This document shows positions 53,707 through 63,393 of a stretch of 64,000 nucleotides of DNA, piece by piece. The stretch comes from Calothrix sp. PCC 7716. GTDB taxonomy: Bacteria; Cyanobacteriota; Cyanobacteriia; Cyanobacteriales; Nostocaceae. Every line of letters begins with the position of its first letter. Position 1 is the first letter of the stretch. The position numbers and the translations under genes were made by a program. Below the pieces are notes generated by a model that was given only the letters and a program-made list of their open reading frames with translations, was not told the DNA's origin and ran no database searches. The stretch spans positions 5,956,580 through 6,020,579 of the forward strand of contig NZ_AP025018.1 of NCBI RefSeq assembly GCF_019977735.1. The letters are read 5' to 3'.

Positions 53707-54477
53707 ATGGCATTATCTTCTTATCCGTCTCCTGTAAACAAGCTGCTAACTTACGGAGATTGCAGTCAAATCAAGGAAATACCTGATTATGTAGGGGAAC
53801 TAGGTTTTACTTTGCACCACGTACCTGACTTAATACGCATGGCTTGTGATGAAGATTTATCTATTGGTGCTGACGATATAGAAGACACAAATGAAAACCT
53901 GCAAGCTTGGGCGCCAGTACATGCAGTAAGAGTATTGGGTCAACTGCGCGCGGTAGAAGCTATTGAACCATTAATTTATTTATTTGGGGCATTTGAAGAA
54001 GATGACCGCATGAGTTTAGAGTTACCTGGTGCATTAGCCAAAATAGGTACTGCTGCAATTGAACCACTCGAAGCATATATAGTAGACTCGTCACGCGATA
54101 CTTACCAACGTGCAGACGCTGCTAGCGCATTAACTCGTATCGCTCAAATTCATCCAGAAGCACGTTCTAAATGTGTTGAAATTATAACTAACTTATTAAA
54201 TAATTTTACTATTAACGACCCAGAGGTTAATGCTTTTCTAGTTGGTGAACTAATTGATTTAAAAGCACTAGAAGCGGCGCCTGTCATTGAAAAAGCTTTT
54301 GCTGCTGAATGTGTGCCAACTTTCTTGGTAGGAGACTGGGATGAAGTGCAGATTGCGTTGGGCATGAAAGCGCGCTCGGAATCATCTGATCAGTTCCCCC
54401 TCAAACAAGTAATAGAGTACTACACAAATCAGGACTTACCAGAATTTATAGATTCTGATGACAATAAAATTATTTAG
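53707..54477 (+). CDS. HEAT-repeat protein
   Basis: A 256-residue helical protein from ATG 53707 (MALSSYPSPVNKLLTYGD). An in-frame ATG at 53650 lies inside a palindromic repeat and is not credible as the start. HEAT-like units are visible: APVHAVRVLGQLRAVEAIEP, LPGALAKIGTAAIEPLEAYI and RADAASALTRIAQIHPEARS. Such cyanobacterial proteins often serve as adaptors or phycobilin-lyase-like scaffolds; this one has none of the lyase signatures I know. Cytosolic. Function unknown. Confidence 0.85.
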   Translation: MALSSYPSPVNKLLTYGDCSQIKEIPDYVGELGFTLHHVPDLIRMACDEDLSIGADDIEDTNENLQAWAPVHAVRVLGQLRAVEAIEPLIYLFGAFEEDDRMSLELPGALAKIGTAAIEPLEAYIVDSSRDTYQRADAASALTRIAQIHPEARSKCVEIITNLLNNFTINDPEVNAFLVGELIDLKALEAAPVIEKAFAAECVPTFLVGDWDEVQIALGMKARSESSDQFPLKQVIEYYTNQDLPEFIDSDDNKII

Positions 54478-54507
54478 AGATTATCAAAATTAACTATCTT
54501 GTGGGGT

Positions 54508-54551
54508 GGGCATCCTTGCCCGCCCTGGATAAGGAACGGGCAAGGATGCCC
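54508..54551. repeat. GGGCATCCTTGCCCG inverted repeat
   Basis: GGGCATCCTTGCCCG (54508-54522) and its exact reverse complement (54537-54551) form a 15-bp stem with a 14-base loop, followed by CATTCCACAATGAC tandem units (54551-54590). Located after the HEAT gene. Related to the repeat at 49084. Confidence 0.9.
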
Positions 54552-54645
54552 ATTCCACAATGACCATTCCACAATGACCATTCCACAAGAGAATTTTGGA
54601 TATACATTGATTAATAAGTCCTGTTAATCATTTTTACCTTAAATT

Positions 54646-55518
54646 ATGCAGACAACACAATTAGCCAACACTGGTATTACCGTAAGTGCTATTGGGTTAG
54701 GCGCCATGCCAATGTCAGTATACGAACGTCCGGATGAGTCGCAATCAATAGAAGTTATTCATCGTGCTTTGGATTTAGGCATTACTTTTATTGATACTGC
54801 GGACTCATATTGTAAAGACGAATCTGATAAACACCATAATGAGCGATTGATTGGTAAAGCACTACAAACTTACAGTGGTGATACCAGTAATATTGTTGTT
54901 GCTACCAAAGGTGGGTTAATGCGTCCGAACCAAAGCTGGACTCGTAACGGCAACCCCGAACATTTACGCTCTGCTATTCGCGTTAGTTATGAAGCGTTGG
55001 GTGGTAGTAAACCAATTGACATTTGGCAATATCACTCACCTGACCCAGACTATTCTATAGAAGAATCATTAAAAGCTGCACGAGAAGCGGTTGATGCTGG
55101 TTTAGTTCGGTTTGTTGGAGTTTCTAATTTTTCCGTTGACCAAATAAAACAAGCGCGCGATGTTGTAGATATTATTTCAGTGCAAAATCAATATAGTCCT
55201 TGGTATCGTCAACCTGAGTATGATGGTGTTTTAGAATATTGCCAGCAAGAAAACTTGACTTTTTTACCTTGGAGTCCGTTTGGGGGTCGCAGACGACATT
55301 CAGATTTGCAAGATATTTCTATTATCGGCAAACTCGCAACACAAAAAGGCGTATCGGTATATGGTATTGTTTTAGCTTGGTTACGCTCAAAGTCACCATG
55401 TATTTTACCAATACCAGGCGCCAGTAAAGTTTCTAGCATTGAAGACTCGGCACGTGCAGGTGATATTAAATTATCCGAAGCCGAAATTCAGCAAATTGAT
55501 AAAGAAACAGCTTCTTAA
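54646..55518 (+). CDS. Aldo/keto reductase
   Basis: A 290-residue NADPH-dependent oxidoreductase. GLGAMPMSVYERPDESQSIE opens the barrel; catalytic tetrad residues are in ITFIDTADSY (Asp and Tyr), VVATKGG (Lys) and WQYHSPD (His). The late IPGASKVSSIEDSARA is the NADPH-phosphate-binding loop. Length is somewhat short for the family but complete. Substrate unknown. Monocistronic. Confidence 0.94.
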   Translation: MQTTQLANTGITVSAIGLGAMPMSVYERPDESQSIEVIHRALDLGITFIDTADSYCKDESDKHHNERLIGKALQTYSGDTSNIVVATKGGLMRPNQSWTRNGNPEHLRSAIRVSYEALGGSKPIDIWQYHSPDPDYSIEESLKAAREAVDAGLVRFVGVSNFSVDQIKQARDVVDIISVQNQYSPWYRQPEYDGVLEYCQQENLTFLPWSPFGGRRRHSDLQDISIIGKLATQKGVSVYGIVLAWLRSKSPCILPIPGASKVSSIEDSARAGDIKLSEAEIQQIDKETAS

Positions 55519-55854
55519 CGAAAATCGTAGAAACCCTAGAAACTCAAAGAAACCGGGTTTCTGTACGAGAGATTAAGGTTTTTTTAGCGTAGCTTGTCGC
55601 AAGAAACCCGGTTTCTAGCCAATTTTGTCATAAAAATGAAGATTTGCCTAGAAACCCGGTTTCTTAGACATAAATGTTTACAATTAACTGGTCGATTTAC
55701 TGATAAGATTTAATTAAGTACATAAAAACAGTAATTTGTTTTTTTTATATTTGTTAATGATTTGGATGAAACCATTTTTGTTAGCAAGATCTAAGTAAAA
55801 CAATAGTGTAATTATTTACCTGAATAACATTGATTTTACTTAAGAGATATCTTT
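55519..55854. other. Intergenic region with GAAACCCGGTTTC repeats
   Basis: The first half holds three AGAAACCCGGTTTCT copies (55548-55665). The second half (55666-55854) is very A+T-rich, probably the promoter and leader of the RNA-binding protein gene; leaders of such genes in cyanobacteria are often cold-responsive, but nothing diagnostic was seen. Confidence 0.6.
55548..55665. repeat. AGAAACCCGGTTTCT palindromic elements
   Basis: Copies at 55548, 55602 and 55650, both orientations, with the spacer TAAAAATGAAGATTTGCCT matching the cluster at 19417-20162. Confidence 0.85.
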
Positions 55855-56109
55855 ATGTCAGTTTATATTGGTAATTTATCTGATGAAGTGGAAGATAATG
55901 ATATTAGACAAGTTTTTTTAAAGTATGGAGTAGTTAAAAGAATTTTAGTATCTACAAACCAAAAAACAGGAGAGAAGAGAGGATTCGCGGTTGTAGAAAT
56001 GGAAACAGATAGTCAAGAGATGGCAGCGATTAGTGCGTTAGTAGGTACTGAGTGGATGGGATATACACTCAAAGTAAATAGAGCTAGAACTGTTGCAGAT
56101 GCAAGATAA
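55855..56109 (+). CDS. RNA-binding protein, single RRM
   Basis: An 84-residue RRM protein: RNP2 VYIGNL (residues 3-8), IRQVFLKYGVVKRILVSTN, RNP1 KRGFAVVEM and AISALVGTEWMGYTLKVNRA. It lacks the glycine-rich tail of the larger cyanobacterial Rbp proteins. In cyanobacteria such proteins are cold-regulated and help localise or stabilise mRNAs. A PII-like gene begins 30 bases downstream on the same strand and the terminator lies after it, so the two form one transcript. Confidence 0.93.
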   Translation: MSVYIGNLSDEVEDNDIRQVFLKYGVVKRILVSTNQKTGEKRGFAVVEMETDSQEMAAISALVGTEWMGYTLKVNRARTVADAR

Positions 56110-56139
56110 GTATTTAAATTTTATTTTTTGGAGTTGTTA

Positions 56140-56448
56140 ATGTTAGACTCAGTTATTAACCCCGTTCAACCCGCTGTGTTAATCACTATTATTGGGGAAA
56201 CGGTGTTGAAAGACCGTATTGTAAAGTTACTGAAAAGTCATAATGTAACTGGATATACTATTAATCAGGTACAAGGTGAAGGTGGGCACGGAAGACGCTT
56301 GTCAGATTTAGCTGGATATAATACTAATATTGAAATCAAGACAATTGTTTCATTAGAAGAATCTGATATCATCCTTGGGGCACTAAAAGAAGAACGAGGC
56401 AAACACGCTTTAATTGCCTTCCGACAAAATATAGAAGCATTCTATTAA
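56140..56448 (+). CDS. PII-like signal-transduction protein
   Basis: A 102-residue ferredoxin-fold protein. ATG 56140 is chosen since a GGAG ribosome-binding site stands 8 bases before it; an in-frame TTG at 56128 is unlikely. The pattern is AVLITIIGETVLKDRIVKLL, NVTGYTINQVQGEGGHGR (T-loop region), YNTNIEIKTIVSLEESDIIL and ALIAFRQNIEAF. This resembles PII-like proteins such as SbtB rather than GlnB, since the GlnB uridylylation site and C-terminal motif are missing. Such proteins bind nucleotides and control transporters. It shares a transcript with the RRM gene. Confidence 0.8.
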   Translation: MLDSVINPVQPAVLITIIGETVLKDRIVKLLKSHNVTGYTINQVQGEGGHGRRLSDLAGYNTNIEIKTIVSLEESDIILGALKEERGKHALIAFRQNIEAFY

Positions 56449-56482
56449 TTAGCCGTTATTGATAAGTTTTGTTTATTATTAC

Positions 56483-56508
56483 TCACTCGAATCAACGAGT
56501 GATTTTTT
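56483..56508 (+). terminator. Intrinsic terminator after the PII-like gene
   Basis: TCACTCG, loop AATCAA, CGAGTGA, then six T: a perfect 7-bp stem with a T tract, 35 bases after the stop. It closes the RRM-PII transcript. Confidence 0.9.
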
Positions 56509-56592
56509 GCATAATTAAGTAATTGTGTTGCGTTTATCACAGGTCGTAAAACTTATACTGATAGATTTAAGGGTGATGAATATGAAATAGTA

Positions 56593-57201
56593 ATGTTACC
56601 TTCAAAACCTTCAGGGAAAACTATATACCAGAAATACCAACCGATTAGATTATTAAAAAGGGTACAATCGCATGATTGGCTATGGTTAATAGCGTTTGCA
56701 GTTATTTCTTGTTGTAATGGTTGGTTTTTACGAGCATCTTCGCAGCCTTTAGGAATAGTGATTTATTTTGCACTTTTTCCTTTAATCTATATTATATATC
56801 ATGTAGCGGAATATTTCCGGGTGTTAGGTTTTTTCGTAATAATTTCCTGGAGCGTACTCTCTTTTACAATTGTTAACTTAAATTTACCATCTCCATACGT
56901 CGTAGCAATACTTTTATACGGTATTCATATATTTTTTTTTGGATTTGTCCTCATAGATGTAGTGAGTGATAGTGGTTTGTTTATGTTGTTGTTTATAATC
57001 GTGATTGCATTGATACTGCTCAAACTTTCTAATTGGGAGATAGTACTACGTCTAATTTGGTTTTGTAATATGCTGGTTACAGCTTCTAACGCTGGCAGTC
57101 GGCTGAATCGATTTTCGCACAATTATCCAGCATCAATCGTGATTTTAACAGGCGCCTCGGCCTTGAGCGTGGGTCTGGGATGGCTTTTAGGAGGAATTTA
57201 A
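56593..57201 (+). CDS. Integral membrane protein, unknown family
   Basis: A 202-residue protein with five or six membrane helices: WLWLIAFAVISCCNGWFLRA, PLGIVIYFALFPLIYIIYHV, VLGFFVIISWSVLSFTIVNL, YVVAILLYGIHIFFFGFVLI, LFMLLFIIVIALILL and a last one ending LSVGLGWLLGG. The N-terminal 30 residues are basic and soluble. No transporter signature is recognised. It follows the PII-like gene but beyond a terminator, and ilvC follows 98 bases later. Confidence 0.75.
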   Translation: MLPSKPSGKTIYQKYQPIRLLKRVQSHDWLWLIAFAVISCCNGWFLRASSQPLGIVIYFALFPLIYIIYHVAEYFRVLGFFVIISWSVLSFTIVNLNLPSPYVVAILLYGIHIFFFGFVLIDVVSDSGLFMLLFIIVIALILLKLSNWEIVLRLIWFCNMLVTASNAGSRLNRFSHNYPASIVILTGASALSVGLGWLLGGI

Positions 57202-57284
57202 TATAGGAATAATATAGATTAATATTTTTTGGTGATAGTTATGCGGTAGAATCTAAGGTCTGCAATAAAACAGGTGCTTGCTGA

Positions 57285-58295
<1,011 letters not shown>

Positions 58296-58302
58296 TATAA
58301 AG

Positions 58303-58416
58303 TGCTGAGTAGAAAGTGCTGAGTGCTGAGTAGAGTTAGGAGTTAGGAGTTAGAAATTAGGAATTAGGAATTAGGAATTACCACTCAGCACTCAGCACTC
58401 AGCACTCAGCACTTTT
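58303..58416. repeat. GAGTGCT and TAGGAAT heptamer arrays
   Basis: Direct GAGTGCT copies (58303-58335), a second heptamer family GAGTTAG / GAATTAG (58335-58380) and then four inverted AGCACTC copies (58382-58413). A transcript could form a long cruciform-like hairpin between convergent ilvC and the next gene. The GAGTTAG family also appears at 3370. Confidence 0.9.
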
Positions 58417-58419
58417 AAC

Positions 58420-58632
58420 TTATTTGTTCATTTCTTTGATTGCTTCTTGTGTTCGTTTATTTGGGTCTGTTTTTGGGCGCCATGCTGGAAATAGACCTAT
58501 AACAATATTGTTTATAGTCGTTCGTGTTTGATAACTGGCTGTACTCAATGGTTTTGGTAAAAAGCTATCTCCAAACCCAACGAATATTAGCATCAGTAAA
58601 AACACTAGTGTTATATTGCCTTTATTAAACAT
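58420..58632 (-). CDS. Small conserved cyanobacterial membrane protein
   Basis: A 70-residue protein with one N-terminal membrane helix (ITLVFLLMLIFVGFGDSFL) and a conserved-looking segment PLSTASYQTRTTINNIVIGL followed by FPAWRPKTDPNKRTQEAI. I recall the same pattern in other cyanobacteria as an unnamed small protein. Topology suggests the tail is on one side of the thylakoid or plasma membrane. Function unknown. Confidence 0.75.
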   Translation of the reverse strand: MFNKGNITLVFLLMLIFVGFGDSFLPKPLSTASYQTRTTINNIVIGLFPAWRPKTDPNKRTQEAIKEMNK

Positions 58633-58745
58633 TTTTGACTTAACCTAAGAATGTATTTAATACTTAGTATTCCCCTATTCGCTATATTTATTACAATCTT
58701 AAATTGTTTTTTACTTAGAACAACATCAAACATTACAAGTACAAG

Positions 58746-59633
58746 TTAAAAAGAGTTGATGACAGAATAATAGTATTTTGGGTAGTCTTTCTTGACTCGA
58801 TGCTCTAAGTGTTCGGCTATTTTTCGATTCTTTTTAGCATCTGCAATTAAATGGGTAAAACCAACTCGTGCTGCATTATCGGGAATGAAAGCATCATCTA
58901 GACTGGAAAATAAACATTTTACATCAATATCTTTGTACGGAGATTTTGTTTGGTGTTGATGGTAGCGAACGCAACAACCAAGAAGGTATTGTTCAAATAA
59001 TATATTTCTTTCGCTATCTGGATGTAGAATTAACCAAGCAAGTTGGTTAGATAGATGTTCAACAAATTCAATTGCCAGACTTGCATAGTAGCGAATAAAA
59101 TCTACTGCATGACCACCAAATATACCGCAATTGTATGCAGTTTGTAACAAGCCACAACTGCGCTGCCACATCCATTCTTCAGGTAACCAACCGTTTATGT
59201 GGCTAATAGCTGTCTCCATTCCTTCAGGGTCATAGCAGGAATTACCAACAACAAAGTATTCAGGATTTTGTGCTAAAAGAGGTGCGGATACCATTTCGGA
59301 AGGTAATGGTTTCCACAGAAATACATCACTATCTATATGAATAAAAGGTTCGGTTTGTGTACGATAAGTATAAACTTTACCTAATGCCCACAATCTAGGG
59401 TCGCTATTTTCTAGAGCATCTAGCTCTGTAAATACTTGTGTAAATTCTAAACCTAATTCATCGACAAGCATCCGCGCGCCTTCGCTATCGGTAAACAGCG
59501 CTGTTTCTGGGTAATGTTTTTTTGCTGTTTCTACTGATAAAATCCATGACAACAAATGATGTTTATTACTCACCCATATAGATTGTCTATTTTCCCTTAA
59601 TGGTTTTGTCCATAAAGACCAAACAGCTTTCAC
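58746..59633 (-). CDS. DUF6734 glycosyltransferase-like protein
   Basis: A 295-residue protein with a GT-A-like layout: MKAVWSLWTKPLRENRQ, NKHHLLSWILSVETAKKHYP, a DSD motif (residues 101-103) in PFIHIDSDVFLWKPL, typical of metal-coordinating DXD sites, and CGIFGGHAVDFIRYYAS. It matches the DUF6734 family, which contains putative glycosyltransferases. It is the last gene of the minus-strand run 63394-58746, 34 bases after the DUF6519 gene, so it may glycosylate a component of, or be a passenger in, the tail-like locus (inference). Confidence 0.75.
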   Translation of the reverse strand: MKAVWSLWTKPLRENRQSIWVSNKHHLLSWILSVETAKKHYPETALFTDSEGARMLVDELGLEFTQVFTELDALENSDPRLWALGKVYTYRTQTEPFIHIDSDVFLWKPLPSEMVSAPLLAQNPEYFVVGNSCYDPEGMETAISHINGWLPEEWMWQRSCGLLQTAYNCGIFGGHAVDFIRYYASLAIEFVEHLSNQLAWLILHPDSERNILFEQYLLGCCVRYHQHQTKSPYKDIDVKCLFSSLDDAFIPDNAARVGFTHLIADAKKNRKIAEHLEHRVKKDYPKYYYSVINSF

Positions 59634-59667
59634 TCAAAGCAAACCTCCAATTTTAGTCAAAAATTAT

Positions 59668-61113
59668 CTACTGTAGGTTAGCATCAGTCCAAATCAAATC
59701 AGAACCTATTCCTGTTGTAGAACCAATGTAATAATGGCTACTAGCTAACGGGTAGAACTGGCGCCTACAATCTTCTGCTCCATCTTTACTTGCAATTACT
59801 GCTAAAGGTGCATAGTGATGTTCGACACCATGAGGAGGTAGATCTAGAGGTTTGCCATTAGCGGATTTACGCCATTCTACATCACCTGTAGCTATGCGCG
59901 CTGGAATTAACCAATAATCACCCGTGCGATAATTTTCTTCTGATTCTGACTGTTTAAATTTAATTTGCACACCATCTTCTAGGGTAAACCAGTCTGTTGT
60001 TGCTTCCGAAATTGGTATGGCGCCGTTAATCAACTTTAACCCACTTTTTTCTTTTTGTTCCCAGCGTCGGAGGAAGGGATGTTTGCCGATATATTGGGTG
60101 AGCGCACATTCGGATGATTCTTCCCTTGTCAATGTCACCAAAAAATCTTCTGGTTCGATTTTGTCTACTTTCCACAGGGGTTTTGCTAATTGATTCAAGG
60201 AAATATAGTCATTAACGATTTCTACCCAATCACCTTCAGTCAAACCAAAACGGTAATCGTGCCACCAATGTTTTAATTGTAGGGTGATTGTTGTACCTGT
60301 TATCTCAACACCGCTATCCGCATCAATGGGAAAAATAACCGAACCGTTTTCCCGCGACCACTTAAAAGTCTGTGTACCAGTACTATCTGCGTGAATTTCC
60401 ACACGATAAAGTTGATTTTCTTTATCTCGGTAGCGAGTATCAGGTTTAATTGAGCAAGTTTCATTTTGCTCTGTAGTTTCCTTTGCCTTTGCTGCTAAAA
60501 GTCCGCGATTTTTAGATTGCCACTTTTCTAATAATTTTTTCCAATCAACATCAGTACATTTTGTAGCATCTTTGTCTAATTTTTCAACTTTAACTTGCCA
60601 GATAACTTGGGAACGGGTTGCTGTATCTGCACCTCCCAAAGCCACTTCCCGAATTTCCTCATCTTGAATGTAAGTAATGTGACGTTCCCAAACATCAAGA
60701 AAAACCAAAAAAGGTAAATCGGGTAGCTTTTCTTGGTCTGGATGAAGTGGGTAATGTGGCTGTTTGCAATATTTTATGGGCAATTCATCGCCATTTTCAT
60801 CAATTTTATGGTTTTGACAGAGAATACCGTTAACGTAGTAATGTCCTGTACCAATTTGAAAATTTATAATCGTATCATTTTTAACATCGTCCTCAGTATG
60901 AAAAGTGATTTTAAATCCCGAACGTCCTACTGGAGTTCCGTGGGAACCAATTAAGTCCTCTGCTAAAGTTTGCAGATAGTGTAAAAGTATGGCAACTTGT
61001 TCATTCCAGTCTGCATCAACTTGTACCCTTCCTTGCTGCATTAATACTCGTAAAAAATGTTTTTGGGGGTCAAAACTATCGCGAGTAAAATCACCACTAA
61101 ATTCACCTGACAT
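59668..61113 (-). CDS. DUF6519 phage-tail/injection-system-associated protein
   Basis: A 481-residue protein beginning MSGEFSGDFTRDSFDPQKHF and VLMQQGRVQVDADWNEQVAI, the hallmark start of DUF6519 proteins found beside phage-tail-like and contractile injection gene clusters. The middle (about 110-330) is beta-rich (VFLDVWERHITYIQDEEIRE; QTFKWSRENGSVIFPIDADS) and the end GVEHHYAPLAVIASKDG. Likely role is a tail-fibre or spike-associated structural protein. It is 30 bases downstream of the tail-I/beta-helix gene in the same operon. Confidence 0.85.
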   Translation of the reverse strand: MSGEFSGDFTRDSFDPQKHFLRVLMQQGRVQVDADWNEQVAILLHYLQTLAEDLIGSHGTPVGRSGFKITFHTEDDVKNDTIINFQIGTGHYYVNGILCQNHKIDENGDELPIKYCKQPHYPLHPDQEKLPDLPFLVFLDVWERHITYIQDEEIREVALGGADTATRSQVIWQVKVEKLDKDATKCTDVDWKKLLEKWQSKNRGLLAAKAKETTEQNETCSIKPDTRYRDKENQLYRVEIHADSTGTQTFKWSRENGSVIFPIDADSGVEITGTTITLQLKHWWHDYRFGLTEGDWVEIVNDYISLNQLAKPLWKVDKIEPEDFLVTLTREESSECALTQYIGKHPFLRRWEQKEKSGLKLINGAIPISEATTDWFTLEDGVQIKFKQSESEENYRTGDYWLIPARIATGDVEWRKSANGKPLDLPPHGVEHHYAPLAVIASKDGAEDCRRQFYPLASSHYYIGSTTGIGSDLIWTDANLQ

Positions 61114-61143
61114 ATATTTATCCTCATAATAATTTTTGATTTT

Positions 61144-63369
61144 TCAATTAGCGTAAATAATTCCTGTTTCCATACCAGATGGAGTATATTCATCTAAACG
61201 CGCGCGTAAATTTGCCTCTCTTTGAGGTTGATAGAGGTGATGAAAAACACCCATTTCTGATTCATCATCAGCACCACGTTTAATTTCTTCAGCGCAGGTG
61301 TTAGCAAGCTGACAATAGGTGGGAGTACTGTAGCGAGTACTTTTGAACTGAGGACGGACGCGCTCACTTTCCACTTGCTTTAAATCTTCACTTACTGCTT
61401 GTTGAACTAAATCTGGTTGACAGTTATAGCGTTGGGGTGTGCGAGAACCAGGAGTAACATAACAAAAGCGTATACACCCGGACTGACGACGCGCGACAGT
61501 AATGCAACCGTTAAAGATAGAATTTTCTGCAAATTTAATACTATGAGTGAGAATTTTGCCAAATACAGTAGTGCGATAAATTGATAGTTTTGCATGAGCT
61601 ACAGCACATCCGGGTGCATCTATTGCTTCCTGCTCGGTGTGAGTCGCATCAACAATACTGTCACTGATGTGAATAGTAATGGGGTCAGATTGCACTTCAT
61701 CTTGATGCACTTGAATGGAACCGATAATGCTGTGGGTAATTTCTACTTGTCCCTTCAGGTTATATAATTCTAAACTTGGTTCAGCAGGACGTTTGGGTTC
61801 GCAATCACATTGTAGCGACCAACCAGGAACAAGAGTCGAATGGCGGATAGTAACTTTGATTGGACTCAGTATTTCTGTGTTTGTAGGGGTAGTAGATAGA
61901 AGAAAATCAGGCATTTCTCGTTGAATTCGCACCCCTCGACCAACGATTAATAAACCATCTAAACTGAAGCGACTTCCTGATTGTAAAGTTACAAGTAAGG
62001 AATCAGTAGTTTCAGCTTGATAGTCTAGTAAGCGAATTATCGGACGTTTGTAGTTTGCCGCGCGAATTTGTAAAGTTTGGTTAGCTTGGAGACACAAATT
62101 AAAGCACTCAGTGTAAACGCTACTATCGGTAATTTCAATCACTGCTTGACGATATTTTGCTTCGTTAGGATTAGTTTGATAATCTGACTGCCAACGGTCG
62201 AAAGCGTCGTTGATGCGAGTGAATTCTTCTTGTTTCCCTACTTGGTAAAGTGTATAAGTACTTGGTTGTAACAGTATACGGTTATACTCACCACCGCCAA
62301 TATCTGCACTAAAAGCATATCTATAAGAAACCCAAACTCCTGCTTTCGGTAACTGACGAGAAGGAAAAACAATTCTCCCTAAAACCGGGTCAACTGCTAC
62401 CATATCTTGAGGGGGTTGATATTGCCATTCACTCAGGTCTTCAGGAATAATTTTATCGTAAGGAATTGGGCGCCAGGTAAAGGAGGTTCCTGCTGGGGTT
62501 CCTAAAAAAATTTGAAAGCTCTTATTTTCTCCATAGTAAAGACTTTCACCTGTTTTTTTATATCTTTGTTTATCTATTTCTAAAACACGACGACGCAGGG
62601 GAACGGGTAAATTTATTTCTTCTGCAATGTGGGTTGGTTCTGTTTCAGGTTGAGGAAGATTATAAAGTGGTGTATCATTTCCTAAAACACTAAAGGTATA
62701 GCAATTTGGTCTAACTTCTTCTAAACAGTAAGCAGGTGTTCTGGTAACGGAATAGGTTTTTAGGCGCCAGATAAAAACTCCCACATGTGGAATATTATAG
62801 TGTCCTGGGTCGTAGGGCGATTGAATACGACGTATATCTACAGTATGGGCAATTTCATTAAAGGGACTATTTAGCATTTCTAAAATATCACTTTGACGTA
62901 AATCTACCCTTCTACCTTGCTCAAGGTGGAGGTGGTTAAGGTGTTGTGTCCAACCCAATAGCTTGTAAAATTCTACTGCCCGCGCGTACCAGCCAGCTAC
63001 ATCATTTGCTAGTAATTCTAATAATGCAAGAGTTCCTTTACGTCGTCGATTACGAATGGTATTAGCAAGTTCTCGTCGCGGAATTAATATTTTATTGCGT
63101 TGTTGTCCTTGAGGAGTGTTTATATCTCCCGGTTCACCAGCTTCGTGGACTGGTTTGTAACCAATTAAATCACCAATGTAAGGAACAACCCAATCTTGGC
63201 AGGTTTCGATAAACCAGTTTTCATAAAGTTGGGAAATATCAGACTCTACTATATTGACTTGTTCAGTGATTATCCGTAATAAGTCTCGTAAAGCATAGTC
63301 TTTTTCTGCATCGCTTTGACGGTAGATTACGGGTAAGAGGTTGTATAAGTAGTCTTCTGTGTTGTTCAT
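61144..63369 (-). CDS. Phage tail protein I-like protein with C-terminal beta-helix
   Basis: A 741-residue protein. Residues about 1-130 resemble tail protein I of contractile systems: YLYNLLPVIYRQSDAEKDYA, WFIETCQDWVVPYIGDLIGY, PRRELANTIRNRRRKGTLAL. The remainder (about 400-690) consists of short beta-rich turns (ITHSIIGSIQVHQDEV; ITIHISDSIVDATHTE; KLSIYRTTVFGKILTHSIKF; IFNGCITVARRQSGCIRF), consistent with a right-handed beta-helix fibre. It would join baseplate to fibre. It follows the baseplate J-like gene by 24 bases. Confidence 0.82.
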   Translation of the reverse strand: MNNTEDYLYNLLPVIYRQSDAEKDYALRDLLRIITEQVNIVESDISQLYENWFIETCQDWVVPYIGDLIGYKPVHEAGEPGDINTPQGQQRNKILIPRRELANTIRNRRRKGTLALLELLANDVAGWYARAVEFYKLLGWTQHLNHLHLEQGRRVDLRQSDILEMLNSPFNEIAHTVDIRRIQSPYDPGHYNIPHVGVFIWRLKTYSVTRTPAYCLEEVRPNCYTFSVLGNDTPLYNLPQPETEPTHIAEEINLPVPLRRRVLEIDKQRYKKTGESLYYGENKSFQIFLGTPAGTSFTWRPIPYDKIIPEDLSEWQYQPPQDMVAVDPVLGRIVFPSRQLPKAGVWVSYRYAFSADIGGGEYNRILLQPSTYTLYQVGKQEEFTRINDAFDRWQSDYQTNPNEAKYRQAVIEITDSSVYTECFNLCLQANQTLQIRAANYKRPIIRLLDYQAETTDSLLVTLQSGSRFSLDGLLIVGRGVRIQREMPDFLLSTTPTNTEILSPIKVTIRHSTLVPGWSLQCDCEPKRPAEPSLELYNLKGQVEITHSIIGSIQVHQDEVQSDPITIHISDSIVDATHTEQEAIDAPGCAVAHAKLSIYRTTVFGKILTHSIKFAENSIFNGCITVARRQSGCIRFCYVTPGSRTPQRYNCQPDLVQQAVSEDLKQVESERVRPQFKSTRYSTPTYCQLANTCAEEIKRGADDESEMGVFHHLYQPQREANLRARLDEYTPSGMETGIIYAN

Positions 63370-63393
63370 AAATAAAAAGAATTAAATAAATAC

